A DNA stretch of 8,124 bases from an uncultured Burkholderiales bacterium (GTDB taxonomy: Bacteria; Pseudomonadota; Gammaproteobacteria; Burkholderiales; Burkholderiaceae_E): NCBI GenBank assembly GCA_903831925.1, contig CAIKZV010000705.1:1-8124 (forward strand). Direction: 5' to 3'. Position 1 is the first letter of the stretch. Each line of letters opens with the position of its first letter. Under the pieces are notes generated by a model, which saw only the letters and a program-made list of their open reading frames with translations, did no database searches and was not told where the DNA came from. A program made the position numbers and the translations under genes. This document shows, in pieces, positions 1 to 6,527 of the stretch.

Positions 1-890
1 AGTCGCGCGATGGACTCGCGCACGCGCGCGATGAAGCCGGCATCGGGCGTGAGCAGGATGGCCTGCGCCATCTCGTCGTGCTCGGCCTGCGAGAACAGGT
101 CCATCGCGATCCAGTCGGGATCGGTATGGCCGTCGCAGATGATGAGAATTTCACTGGGGCCGGCGATCATGTCGATGCCGACCGTCCCGAAGACCCGGCG
201 CTTGGCTTCAGCCACATAGGCATTGCCCGGCCCGACGATCTTGTCGACCGCCGGGATCGTGGCGGTGCCCCAGGCGAGCGCGGCGATCGCCTGGGCGCCG
301 CCGATGGTGAAGACCCGGTCGACGCCTGCAATCGCGGCGGCGGCCAGCACCATCTGATTGCGAACGCCATCGGGCGTCGGGCAGACCATGATCAGCTCGG
401 GCACACCGGCCACCTTGGCCGGCAGCGCATTCATCAGCACCGACGAGGGATAGGCAGCCTTGCCGCCAGGCACATAGAGCCCGACCCGGTCGATCGGGCC
501 GATTTTCTGGCCAAGACGCGTGCCGTCGGCCTCGACATAGGACCAGGACTCGGCGCGCTGATGCTCGTGATAGGACCGCACTCTGGCCGCCGCAGACTCG
601 AGCGCGGCACGGGGGGCAGCCGGCAAGGCGGCGAGTGCTGCGTCGAGTTCGGCGCGGGGCAGCTCGAGCGCGGCGGCATCAGAAAGGCTCAGGCGATCGA
701 AACGGCTCGTGAAATCAAGGACCGCTGCGTCGCCGCGTACCCGGACATCGCGAACGATCTCGGCCACCGCCTGCTCGATCGCCGCATCCTGCGAGGCCTC
801 CCAGGCCAGCAGCGTGGCGAGCCGCGCATCAAAACCAGCCTGCGCGGTATCGAGGCGGCTGATGACCGGGCGCGAAGCCGGCGTGCTCAT
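1..890 (-). CDS. hisD: Histidinol dehydrogenase, 5' part (runs off left edge)
   Basis: HisD catalyses the last two steps of histidine synthesis: NAD-dependent oxidation of L-histidinol to L-histidine through histidinal, in the cytoplasm. About 296 codons are present of a family length near 430; the C-terminus lies beyond position 1. The conserved GPGNAY segment is at residues 220-225, the family signature (IDMIAGPSE) at 239-247, and SQAEHDE contains Q268 and H271, matching the Gln/His zinc ligands of E. coli HisD. The catalytic Glu-His pair and the remaining zinc ligands would lie in the missing part. The ATG at 890-888 overlaps the hisG stop as ATGA, which decides the start and suggests translational coupling; no strong Shine-Dalgarno precedes it. 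The frame is open to the window edge with no sign of damage. Confidence 0.96.
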   Translation of the reverse strand, partial: MSTPASRPVISRLDTAQAGFDARLATLLAWEASQDAAIEQAVAEIVRDVRVRGDAAVLDFTSRFDRLSLSDAAALELPRAELDAALAALPAAPRAALESAAARVRSYHEHQRAESWSYVEADGTRLGQKIGPIDRVGLYVPGGKAAYPSSVLMNALPAKVAGVPELIMVCPTPDGVRNQMVLAAAAIAGVDRVFTIGGAQAIAALAWGTATIPAVDKIVGPGNAYVAEAKRRVFGTVGIDMIAGPSEILIICDGHTDPDWIAMDLFSQAEHDEMAQAILLTPDAGFIARVRESIAR

Positions 891-1537
891 GCCACACCCG
901 ACTGCTCGACCGCGCGCTCGAGCGCGGCCAGCAGGGGCGCGAGCGCGGCGCGCCTTGTCTTGAATGCCGCCTGATTGACCACCAGGCGGGCCGAGATCGA
1001 CATGATGTCCTCGACCTCGACCAGATCATTGGCCTTGAGCGTGCTGCCGGTCGAGACCACATCGACGATCGCATCGGCCAGGCCCACCAGCGGTGCGAGT
1101 TCCATCGAGCCATAAAGCTTGATCGGATCGACATGCACGCCCTTGGCCGCAAAGTGCTCGCGCGCGACCGTGGTGTATTTGGTCGCCACGCGCAGTCGGG
1201 CGCCGCTGCGAACCGACGCGGTGTAGTCGAAGCCGCGACGCACCGCCACGCACAGCCGGCAGCGGCCGATGCGCAGATCGATCGGCTGGTAGAGCCCTTC
1301 GCCGCCATGCTCGAGCAGCACGTCCTTGCCGGCCACACCGATGTCGGCCGCGCCATATTGGACGTAGGTCGGCACGTCGCTCGCACGCACGATGATCAGT
1401 CGCAGACCCGGATCGGCGGTCGGCAGAATCAGCTTGCGCGAATCGAGCACCGCCGGATCGACGGTGATGCCGGCCGCAGCGAGCAGCGGCAGGGTCTCGT
1501 CGAGGATGCGACCCTTGGAGAGCGCCAGCGTGATCAT
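887..1537 (-). CDS. hisG: ATP phosphoribosyltransferase, short form catalytic subunit
   Basis: HisG joins ATP and PRPP to form N1-(5-phosphoribosyl)-ATP, the committed and feedback-regulated first step of histidine synthesis. The protein is 216 aa (MITLALSKGRI start). This is the length of the short HisG class, which lacks the C-terminal histidine-binding domain of the roughly 290-300 aa long form and normally works as a hetero-octamer with the HisZ regulatory subunit. The family signature region is at about residues 145-172: an ELAPLVGLADAIVD stretch followed by the PRPP-binding loop VVSTGSTLKAN. The N-terminal SKGRI and the GVAGKDVL segment (67-74) are also typical. The frame is open further upstream, but the ATG at 1537 forms an ATGA overlap with the murA stop and gives the family's usual N-terminus, so it was preferred. 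No hisZ lies in the window; in betaproteobacteria it is usually elsewhere. Confidence 0.96.
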   Translation of the reverse strand: MITLALSKGRILDETLPLLAAAGITVDPAVLDSRKLILPTADPGLRLIIVRASDVPTYVQYGAADIGVAGKDVLLEHGGEGLYQPIDLRIGRCRLCVAVRRGFDYTASVRSGARLRVATKYTTVAREHFAAKGVHVDPIKLYGSMELAPLVGLADAIVDVVSTGSTLKANDLVEVEDIMSISARLVVNQAAFKTRRAALAPLLAALERAVEQSGVA

Positions 1538-2799
1538 GCGTCGACCACCGTGCGCACCCGCTCGATCTGAGCGCCGACCGCGGCGAGCTTGCGCTCCATG
1601 CGGTCGTAGCCGCGATCGAGGTGATAGATGCGATCGACCAGCGTGTCGCCCTCGGCGACCAGACCGGCGATCACCAGCCCGGCCGAGGCACGCAGATCGG
1701 TGGCCATCACGATGGCGCCCGACAGCCCCGCCACGCCGCGAATCACCGCGGTATTGCCCTGGATGGCGATGTCGGCACCGAGCCGGACCATCTCCTGGAC
1801 ATGCATGAAGCGGTTCTCGAAGATGGTCTCGGTAATGACCGCGGTGCCCTGGGCAACGCAGTTGACCGCCATGATCTGGGCCTGCATGTCGGTGGCAAAG
1901 CCCGGATAAGGTGCAGTGCGGATGTCGACCGAACGGGGGCGCCCGGACATGGTGGCCTGCAGCCAGTCGGTGCCGGACTCGATCACCAGACCGGTCTCGC
2001 GCAATTTGTCGAGGGTGGCATCGAGTGCGGCAGTGTCGCAACCGGTCAGGCGCAGACTGCCGCCGGCGGCAGCCACCGCGCACAGGAAGGTGCCGGTCTC
2101 GATGCGATCGGGCATGACGCGATAGGCGCCCGAATGCAGGGCCTGGACACCTTCGATGACGATGCGGTCGGTGCCGGCGCCGCGGATGCGCGCGCCCAGC
2201 GCGGTGAGCGCGGCGGCCAGGTCGACCACCTCGGGCTCGCGCGCGGCGTTTTCGATGATGGTCTCGCCCTCGGCAAGGGTAGCCGCCATCATCAGGTTCT
2301 CGGTGCCGGTGACGGTCACCATGTCGGTGACAATGCGGGCGCCGCGCAGGCGCTTTGCGCGGGCCACGACATAACCGTGTTCGATCTCGATCTGGGCGCC
2401 GAGCGCCTGCAGACCCTTGATGTGCTGATCAACCGGCCGTTGCCCGATCGCGCAGCCGCCGGGCAGCGACACGCGGGCCTCGCCGAAGCGCGCAAGCAGC
2501 GGCCCGAGCACCAGGATGGAGGCGCGCATCGTCTTGACCAGATCGTAGGCGGCTTCGAGATGGGTGACGCGCGATGCATCGAGCACGACCTTGCTGCCGT
2601 CGCTGACCGAGGTGATGCCCATGCGCTCGAGCAGACGCAGCGTGGTGCCGACATCCTGCAGCTTGGGGACGTTGTCGAGTTCGAGCGTGCCCGGCACAAG
2701 AATGGCGGCGCACAGGATCGGCAGCGCGGCATTCTTGGCGCCGGAAATCGGCACCTCGCCCTTGAGCGGATGGCCGCCGTGAATCAGCAGTTTGTCCAT
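1534..2799 (-). CDS. murA: UDP-N-acetylglucosamine 1-carboxyvinyltransferase
   Basis: MurA transfers enolpyruvate from PEP to UDP-GlcNAc, the first committed step of peptidoglycan synthesis in the cytoplasm, and is the target of fosfomycin. The product is 421 aa, the normal length. Active-site features are visible: K22-N23 in SGAKNAALPI, the catalytic loop LPGGCAIGQRP with C116 (equivalent to E. coli C115, so the usual fosfomycin-reactive cysteine is present), D304 in FATDMQAQ (the general base region), and DRGYDRME at 395-402 near the C-terminus. The start at 2799 gives the standard MDKLLIHGG N-terminus and lies 7 nt after the ibaG stop; an in-frame extension upstream runs through ibaG and is not credible. 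The stop overlaps the hisG start (ATGA). The ribosome binding site is weak, which fits coupling to ibaG. Confidence 0.98.
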   Translation of the reverse strand: MDKLLIHGGHPLKGEVPISGAKNAALPILCAAILVPGTLELDNVPKLQDVGTTLRLLERMGITSVSDGSKVVLDASRVTHLEAAYDLVKTMRASILVLGPLLARFGEARVSLPGGCAIGQRPVDQHIKGLQALGAQIEIEHGYVVARAKRLRGARIVTDMVTVTGTENLMMAATLAEGETIIENAAREPEVVDLAAALTALGARIRGAGTDRIVIEGVQALHSGAYRVMPDRIETGTFLCAVAAAGGSLRLTGCDTAALDATLDKLRETGLVIESGTDWLQATMSGRPRSVDIRTAPYPGFATDMQAQIMAVNCVAQGTAVITETIFENRFMHVQEMVRLGADIAIQGNTAVIRGVAGLSGAIVMATDLRASAGLVIAGLVAEGDTLVDRIYHLDRGYDRMERKLAAVGAQIERVRTVVDA

Positions 2800-2806
2800 G
2801 GCGCGA

Positions 2807-3052
2807 TTACTTGGATCCGCGGGCGGCCCATTCGTCGGGCGTGAGGGTGGACATCGAGAGCGCGTGGATTTCCTGACGCATCCGGTCGCCGAGCACCGCA
2901 TAGACCAGCTGATGGCGCTGGATCGGCCGCTTGCCTTCGAACTCGCGCGAGACGATCACCGCCTCGAAGTGATGACCGTCGCCATCGACGCTCAGGTGCT
3001 CGCAGGCCATGCCGTCGCTGATGTACTGGCGGATGTTTTCAGGTGTGGTCAT
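2807..3052 (-). CDS. ibaG: BolA-family protein, IbaG/YrbA type
   Basis: This is an 81-aa BolA-like protein. BolA-family proteins pair with monothiol glutaredoxins to bind or transfer [2Fe-2S] clusters. IbaG was named for its effect on acid tolerance in E. coli, where it also sits beside murA and the mla genes. Visible family features are the GDGHHFE segment (24-30), a central basic helix with the conserved histidine in RHQLVYAVL (H47), and HALSMSTLTPDEW near the C-terminus (63-75). C17 and H28 lie where BolA proteins commonly have candidate cluster ligands; assigning them here is inference. The ATG at 3052 follows the upstream permease by 15 nt, with an AAAGG (3064-3068) 11 nt before it, overlapping the permease stop. 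Its role beside murA is not clear from sequence; a link to envelope or iron-sulfur homeostasis is only suggested by context. Confidence 0.93.
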   Translation of the reverse strand: MTTPENIRQYISDGMACEHLSVDGDGHHFEAVIVSREFEGKRPIQRHQLVYAVLGDRMRQEIHALSMSTLTPDEWAARGSK

Positions 3053-3067
3053 GAAGTGCGGTGCCTT

Positions 3068-3823
3068 TCAATGGCGGATCCGGAAGCCGGTTCTCAGCAG
3101 TTGCATCGCCACGCCGGACACCACTGCCAGGGTCACCAGCGCCACCGCCAGACTGGTGGTGGGCGGCACGTCGGACTGGCCGAAAAAGCCGTAGCGAAAG
3201 CCGTCGACCATGTAGAAGAACGGATTGAAGTGCGAGACGAGCTGCCAGAACGGCGGCAATGTCTTGATGGAATAAAAAACGCCGGCAAGAAACGTGGCCG
3301 GCATGATCAGGAAGCTCTGAAATGCGGCGATCTGGTCGAATTTCTCGGCGCAGATGCCGGCAATCAGCCCCATTGTACCGAGAATCGCGCAGCCCAGGAC
3401 CGCAAAGACCAGCGCCCAGCCCGGCGCCACGAAGCTCGGTGGCGCAAACCAGACCGTGGCCAGAAAGACGCCCAGCCCGACCAGCAGGCCCCGCGCCACC
3501 GAGGCCAGCACATAGGCGGCAAAGAGCTCGAAATTGGATAGCGGCGGCAGCAGGATGAAGACCACGTTGCCGGTGACCTTCGACTGGATCAGCGATGAGG
3601 AGGGGTTGGCAAACGCGTTCTGGAGCATCGACATCATCACCAGCCCCGGAATCAGGAAGGCGCCGTAGCTCACCCCCGGAAAGACCGGGACATGCTCGGC
3701 CAGGGCCTGCGAAAACACAAGCAGATAGAGGATGGCGGTGAGGATGGGCGCGCCGACGGTCTGCACCGCGACCTTCCAGAATCGCAGGATTTCCTTGCGC
3801 AGCAGGGTGAGAAAACCGGTCAC
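3068..3823 (-). CDS. yadH: ABC-2 type exporter permease, YadH family
   Basis: This 251-aa integral membrane protein is the transmembrane half of an ABC-2 type exporter and would dimerise with the ATPase encoded just upstream. A short cytoplasmic N-terminus (LLRKEILRF, residues 7-15) precedes hydrophobic segments at about 22-40, 55-72, 100-125, 135-158, 168-186 and 222-240. The stretch NPFFYMVDGFRYGFFG at 200-215 is a hallmark of this permease family. The start is taken as GTG at 3823-3821: it forms a GTGA overlap with the ATPase stop and has GGAG (3829-3832) 5 nt before it. The longer open frame upstream runs inside the ATPase gene and is discarded. The length is close to E. coli YadH (about 256 aa). 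The substrate is unknown; position beside mla and murA suggests an envelope component, by context only. Confidence 0.93.
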   Translation of the reverse strand: MTGFLTLLRKEILRFWKVAVQTVGAPILTAILYLLVFSQALAEHVPVFPGVSYGAFLIPGLVMMSMLQNAFANPSSSLIQSKVTGNVVFILLPPLSNFELFAAYVLASVARGLLVGLGVFLATVWFAPPSFVAPGWALVFAVLGCAILGTMGLIAGICAEKFDQIAAFQSFLIMPATFLAGVFYSIKTLPPFWQLVSHFNPFFYMVDGFRYGFFGQSDVPPTTSLAVALVTLAVVSGVAMQLLRTGFRIRH

Positions 3824-4740
3824 GGCTGCTCCGCCCCGGTATAGGCCATGATGCGCATGAAGACATCCTCGAGATCGGTGTGCTGCACTTCCATCTCGTC
3901 GATATGGCAGCCGGCTTCGCGCAGTTGCGCCAGCACCGGCTCGAGCTGCTGCCAGTCGCCCAGCCGCAGGCTGCAGCGCCGATCGGGGCCGGGCTCGTCG
4001 ACCAGCGCACCATGAAGCGACGCCGGCAGGGGCGCACCGCTCAGTCGCATCGAGACCGTTCCGCCGCCGAAGCGCCCGAGCAGGGTGGCGGTGTCGTCCA
4101 GGGCCACCACCTTGCCGCGCTTGAGCATGGCGATTCGCCCGCACAGCTCCTGCGCTTCTTCGAGATAGTGGGTGGTCAGGACGATGGTGTGACCCTCGCG
4201 GTTGAGCCGCTTGACGAACTGCCACAGCGTCTGGCGCAGCTCGACATCGACGCCGGCGGTGGGCTCATCGAGCACGATGACCGGCGGGCGGTGCACCAGG
4301 GCTTGTGCCACCAGCACGCGCCGCTTCATGCCGCCCGACAGCGCGCGCATGTTGACGTCGGCCTTGCCGGTGAGGTCGAGGTTGGCAAGGATCTCGTCGA
4401 TCCAGTCGTCGTTGCGACGCAGCCCGTAATAGCCCGAGGTCAGGCGCAAGGTCTCGCGCACCGTGAAAAACGGATCGTAGACCAGCTCCTGCGGCACGAC
4501 CCCGAGCGCCCGGCGTGCCTGCCGATAATCCCTGAGCACGTCGTGGCCCATCACCGAGACGCTGCCGGCGCTGGGATGGTTCAGTCCGGCGACCAGGGCG
4601 ATGAGCGAGGTCTTGCCGGCGCCATTGGGCCCGAGCAGCCCGAAGAACTCGCCTTGCGCCACCTGCAGCGAGACCCCGCTGAGCGCTTCAAAGCTGCCGT
4701 AGCGCTTGTGGACAGCGCGGATATCGATGGCGGCGGTCAT
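3820..4740 (-). CDS. yadG: ABC transporter ATP-binding protein, YadG family
   Basis: This 306-aa cytoplasmic ATPase would power the ABC-2 permease encoded immediately downstream. All nucleotide-binding motifs are intact: Walker A GPNGAGKT (37-44), Q-loop Q84 in VVPQE, signature LSGGM (134-138), Walker B VIVLDEP (154-160) with catalytic E159, and switch histidine H191 in TTHYLEEA. A C-terminal region of about 90 residues follows the ATPase core and ends with HTDLEDVFMRI (287-297), a tail typical of ABC-2 exporter ATPases. The length matches E. coli YadG (about 308 aa). The ATG at 4740 is chosen because the MTAAIDIRAVHKRYG N-terminus matches the family; the open frame further upstream lies inside mlaB. 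It follows mlaB by 4 nt and overlaps the permease by GTGA. Both overlaps argue for co-expression with the Mla genes. Confidence 0.95.
   Translation of the reverse strand: MTAAIDIRAVHKRYGSFEALSGVSLQVAQGEFFGLLGPNGAGKTSLIALVAGLNHPSAGSVSVMGHDVLRDYRQARRALGVVPQELVYDPFFTVRETLRLTSGYYGLRRNDDWIDEILANLDLTGKADVNMRALSGGMKRRVLVAQALVHRPPVIVLDEPTAGVDVELRQTLWQFVKRLNREGHTIVLTTHYLEEAQELCGRIAMLKRGKVVALDDTATLLGRFGGGTVSMRLSGAPLPASLHGALVDEPGPDRRCSLRLGDWQQLEPVLAQLREAGCHIDEMEVQHTDLEDVFMRIMAYTGAEQP
3829..3832 (-). promoter_or_regulatory. Ribosome binding site deciding the GTG start of the permease
   Basis: On the minus strand GGAG lies 5 nt upstream of the GTG at 3823. Together with the GTGA overlap with the preceding stop codon, it supports that start over any internal or upstream ATG. 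Confidence 0.6.
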
Positions 4741-4744
4741 CGGT

Positions 4745-5041
4745 TCAGGCTGATGCCGCGGCGGGGCCGTCGACGGTGTCAAAGAGCAGCGCTTCGACGC
4801 CATAGAGCGCGGCGAGCTTGCGCAGATTGGCGGGCGGATTGGCAAATCGCAGTGAGCCTGCGGCATCGCGACGTAGCGCCGCGAGAACCGCGAGCGCAGC
4901 CGAATCGAACACCGTGAGTCCGGCGAGATCGATGGACCCTGAGGCGGACCCTGAGGCCGCCCCGAGCGCGACGCGCGCCTGCGCGAGCGCGGCGACCGCG
5001 TTGGTCAGCCGGATCTCGCGGGGGAAGGTATCGCCTGGCAC
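4745..5041 (-). CDS. mlaB: STAS-domain protein MlaB of the Mla phospholipid ABC complex
   Basis: MlaB is the small cytoplasmic STAS-domain subunit that binds the MlaF ATPase and is needed for assembly and activity of MlaFEDB. The product is 98 aa (E. coli MlaB 97). The key STAS motif is FDSAALAVL at residues 45-53; S47 occupies the place of the functionally important Thr52 in the VDTGGLALL motif of E. coli MlaB. The last part (LRKLAALYGVEALL) matches the conserved C-terminal helix region. The start is GTG at 5041, 6 nt after the mlaC stop, with only a weak ribosome binding site, so it probably depends on coupling. Overall similarity to MlaB is weak, as is usual for this subunit; the assignment rests on STAS pattern, size and position. 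A perfect 12-bp duplication encodes ASGSASGS at residues 29-36. Confidence 0.85.
   Translation of the reverse strand: MPGDTFPREIRLTNAVAALAQARVALGAASGSASGSIDLAGLTVFDSAALAVLAALRRDAAGSLRFANPPANLRKLAALYGVEALLFDTVDGPAAASA
4934..4957. repeat. Perfect 12-bp tandem duplication inside mlaB
   Basis: GGACCCTGAGGC occurs at 4934-4945 and again at 4946-4957 with no mismatch. The length is a multiple of three, so mlaB stays in frame and gains a repeated Ala-Ser-Gly-Ser block just before the strand leading to the DSA motif. No mismatch between copies suggests a recent slippage duplication. Confidence 0.9.
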
Positions 5042-5047
5042 GATCGG

Positions 5048-5722
5048 TCAGGAGGCCTTGGCGGCCTGGGCAAACTTGCGGTTGCGCTCGGCCAGACTCT
5101 GGATCAGGCCGTCCATGCCCTTGGCGGTGATTTCCTGGGTGAACTGGTTGCGATAGGTCTCGACCAGCCAGACGCCTGCGATATTCAGGTTGAAGATGCG
5201 CCAGGAGTCGCCCTTCTTTTCGAGCCTGTAATCGAGCTGGATCGGCTCGCCGCGAGCCTGGACGATCTCGCTGCGCACCACCACCTCGGTGTCTTCGGGG
5301 GCGGCGCGAAGCGGCTTGACGCGAACCTGCTGGTCGCTCACCGCGGTCAGGGCGCCGGCATAGGTGCGCAGCAACAGCGCGCGGAACTCGGTCATCAGCT
5401 GCTTTTGCTGCTCGGGCGTGGCCTCGCGCCAGTTGCGCCCGACCGACAGCGCGGTCATGCGTTCGAAGTCGATATTGGGCATGACCGATTCGTCGACGAA
5501 GGCGGCCAGCTTGTGGATGTCGCCGCTGCGCAGGGTCTTGTCCTGCTTGATCTGATCGAGCACCCGGGTGCTGAGGATCCGGATGAACTCGTCGGGCGCC
5601 TGCGCGTTGACCTGCGCTGTCGCCGACGCCGCACCGGCAAGCGCCAGCACCACAGCGATCAGGCCGCCGGCGAAGACCGCAGGAAGGCTGAAACGAAAGA
5701 GCGATGAAAAGAGTCGATTCAT
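5048..5722 (-). CDS. mlaC: Periplasmic phospholipid carrier MlaC
   Basis: MlaC shuttles phospholipids across the periplasm between the outer-membrane MlaA complex and the inner-membrane MlaFEDB complex. The 224-aa product has a signal peptide: R10 in the basic region, a hydrophobic core at about 12-33, and probable cleavage near ASATA/QV (after residue 36). The mature part shows the family features: a DEFIRILSTRVLDQIK helix (44-59), VDESVMPNIDFERMT (77-90), NWREATPEQQKQLMTEFRALLLRTY (97-121), and a C-terminal half with YRLEKKGDSWRIFNLNIAGVWLVETYRNQF (165-194). The ATG at 5722 is chosen because it starts the signal peptide and has GAGGA (5734-5738) upstream, though at a long 11-nt spacing. The frame is open further back, but that extension runs into the mlaA 3' end and lacks a leader. 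The gap to mlaA is 76 nt. Confidence 0.95.
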   Translation of the reverse strand: MNRLFSSLFRFSLPAVFAGGLIAVVLALAGAASATAQVNAQAPDEFIRILSTRVLDQIKQDKTLRSGDIHKLAAFVDESVMPNIDFERMTALSVGRNWREATPEQQKQLMTEFRALLLRTYAGALTAVSDQQVRVKPLRAAPEDTEVVVRSEIVQARGEPIQLDYRLEKKGDSWRIFNLNIAGVWLVETYRNQFTQEITAKGMDGLIQSLAERNRKFAQAAKAS

Positions 5723-5740
5723 GGTGCTGGAAGTCCTCGA

Positions 5741-5765
5741 AGTGAGAGGCCGTGACAGTGAGAGG
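5741..5765. repeat. 9-bp direct repeat in the mlaA-mlaC gap
   Basis: The gap at 5723-5798 contains AGTGAGAGG at 5741-5749 and again at 5757-5765, a 16-bp period. No terminator hairpin and no convincing -35/-10 pair was seen in this gap. The repeat could be a protein site or an RNA feature of the mlaC leader, or could be chance. Confidence 0.5.
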
Positions 5766-5798
5766 TACCGGAGGTCGATCAGGAAACGCTGCAGGGCG

Positions 5799-6527
5799 TC
5801 ATTCCTCTTCAGGCAGGATGCCGTCGTAAACAAGATTGCGGCGACGCTGGAGATAGACGTCGCGCACCAGAAGATACCGGTCGAGTGCGTCGGCAAGCAG
5901 GCCGTCGGTGCTCAGGAGCTGCGCGCGCGCCTGCACTACGGTCAGACCCGCGGCGCTGTTGCGAAAGGGCACGTTGTCGAAGCGGTTGATCAGCCCGGCC
6001 CAGGCATCAACCCCGAATCCGACCCCGTCACGGATGTCGGACGGCCCGAAAATGGGCAGAACCAGATAGGGCCCGGTGGGCAAGCCCCAGACGCCCAGGG
6101 TCTGACCGAAATCTTCCCGGTGCTTTTGCAGGCCGATGTCGCTTGCCGGATCGCCGAAACCCAGGAAACCGATGGTGCTGTTGACCAGGAAGCGGCCGAC
6201 ATCCGAGAGCGCATCAGCGGGTTTACCCTGCAGCAGATTGTTCAGACCGATGTAGGGGTCGTAGAGGTTGGACAGGAAGTTGCGCACGATGAACTGGACA
6301 GTGTCGGGCACGTACTTGTCGTAGGCCACCGCCACCGGGCGCATGAAGAATTCGTCGACGACATCGTTGAACGCATAGACGCCGCGGTTGAATGGCTCCA
6401 GGGGATCGGCCGGCGACGGCGCGCGAGCAGCGCCGCCCGGCCCCGAGCTACTGGCACAGGCGCCGAGGGCGGCCACCAGGAACACCGCGACGGCGCAGGC
6501 GCGCAACGCATCGAGCAGACGGCTCAT
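5799..6527 (-). CDS. mlaA: Outer-membrane lipoprotein MlaA (VacJ)
   Basis: MlaA is the outer-membrane part of the Mla pathway; it sits with porins and removes phospholipids from the outer leaflet, handing them to MlaC. The product is 242 aa. The N-terminus is a lipoprotein signal with lipobox LGAC, C24 being the lipidated cysteine; Ala at +2 is compatible with sorting to the outer membrane. Conserved VacJ segments follow: DPLEPFNR (41-48), YAFND (51-55), RNFLSNL (82-88), EDFGQTLGVWG (138-148) and GPYLVLPIFGPS (152-163). The ATG at 6527 overlaps the mlaD stop as ATGA. In E. coli mlaA lies away from the mlaFEDCB operon, whereas here it is inside it, between mlaD and mlaC. The tail ends in acidic PEEE. 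Confidence 0.97.
   Translation of the reverse strand: MSRLLDALRACAVAVFLVAALGACASSSGPGGAARAPSPADPLEPFNRGVYAFNDVVDEFFMRPVAVAYDKYVPDTVQFIVRNFLSNLYDPYIGLNNLLQGKPADALSDVGRFLVNSTIGFLGFGDPASDIGLQKHREDFGQTLGVWGLPTGPYLVLPIFGPSDIRDGVGFGVDAWAGLINRFDNVPFRNSAAGLTVVQARAQLLSTDGLLADALDRYLLVRDVYLQRRRNLVYDGILPEEE

Noticed and set aside
597..928. CTCGAGCGCGGC seen three times (597-608, 663-674, 917-928)
   Set aside because: All three sit in coding sequence and encode Ala-Ala-Leu-Glu with the same preferred codons. Irregular spacing and a single codon phase point to codon bias rather than a repeat family.
78..974. Plus-strand open frame of 298 codons opposite hisD
   Set aside because: Antisense shadow of hisD, whose signature motifs are clear on the minus strand. 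The product is low-complexity, rich in Arg, Gly and Ala.
1538..2083. Upstream in-frame extension of hisG (to about 398 codons)
   Set aside because: The extension lies wholly inside murA in another frame and is Arg/His-rich. The ATG at 1537 gives the canonical HisG N-terminus and an ATGA overlap.
1621..2844. Long plus-strand open frame (about 407 codons) opposite murA
   Set aside because: It is antisense to an unambiguous murA with intact active-site residues. The predicted protein is rich in Asp, His, Gly and Arg with no recognisable domain, as expected from the mirrored codons of a high-GC gene.
3880..4917. Plus-strand open frame of 345 codons opposite the ABC ATPase and mlaB
   Set aside because: Antisense shadow of a gene with complete ABC motifs; His/Gln/Arg-rich product without family resemblance.
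5723..5896. Upstream extension of mlaC (58 codons)
   Set aside because: It would place residues encoded inside mlaA before the signal peptide; the ATG at 5722 starts a proper leader.
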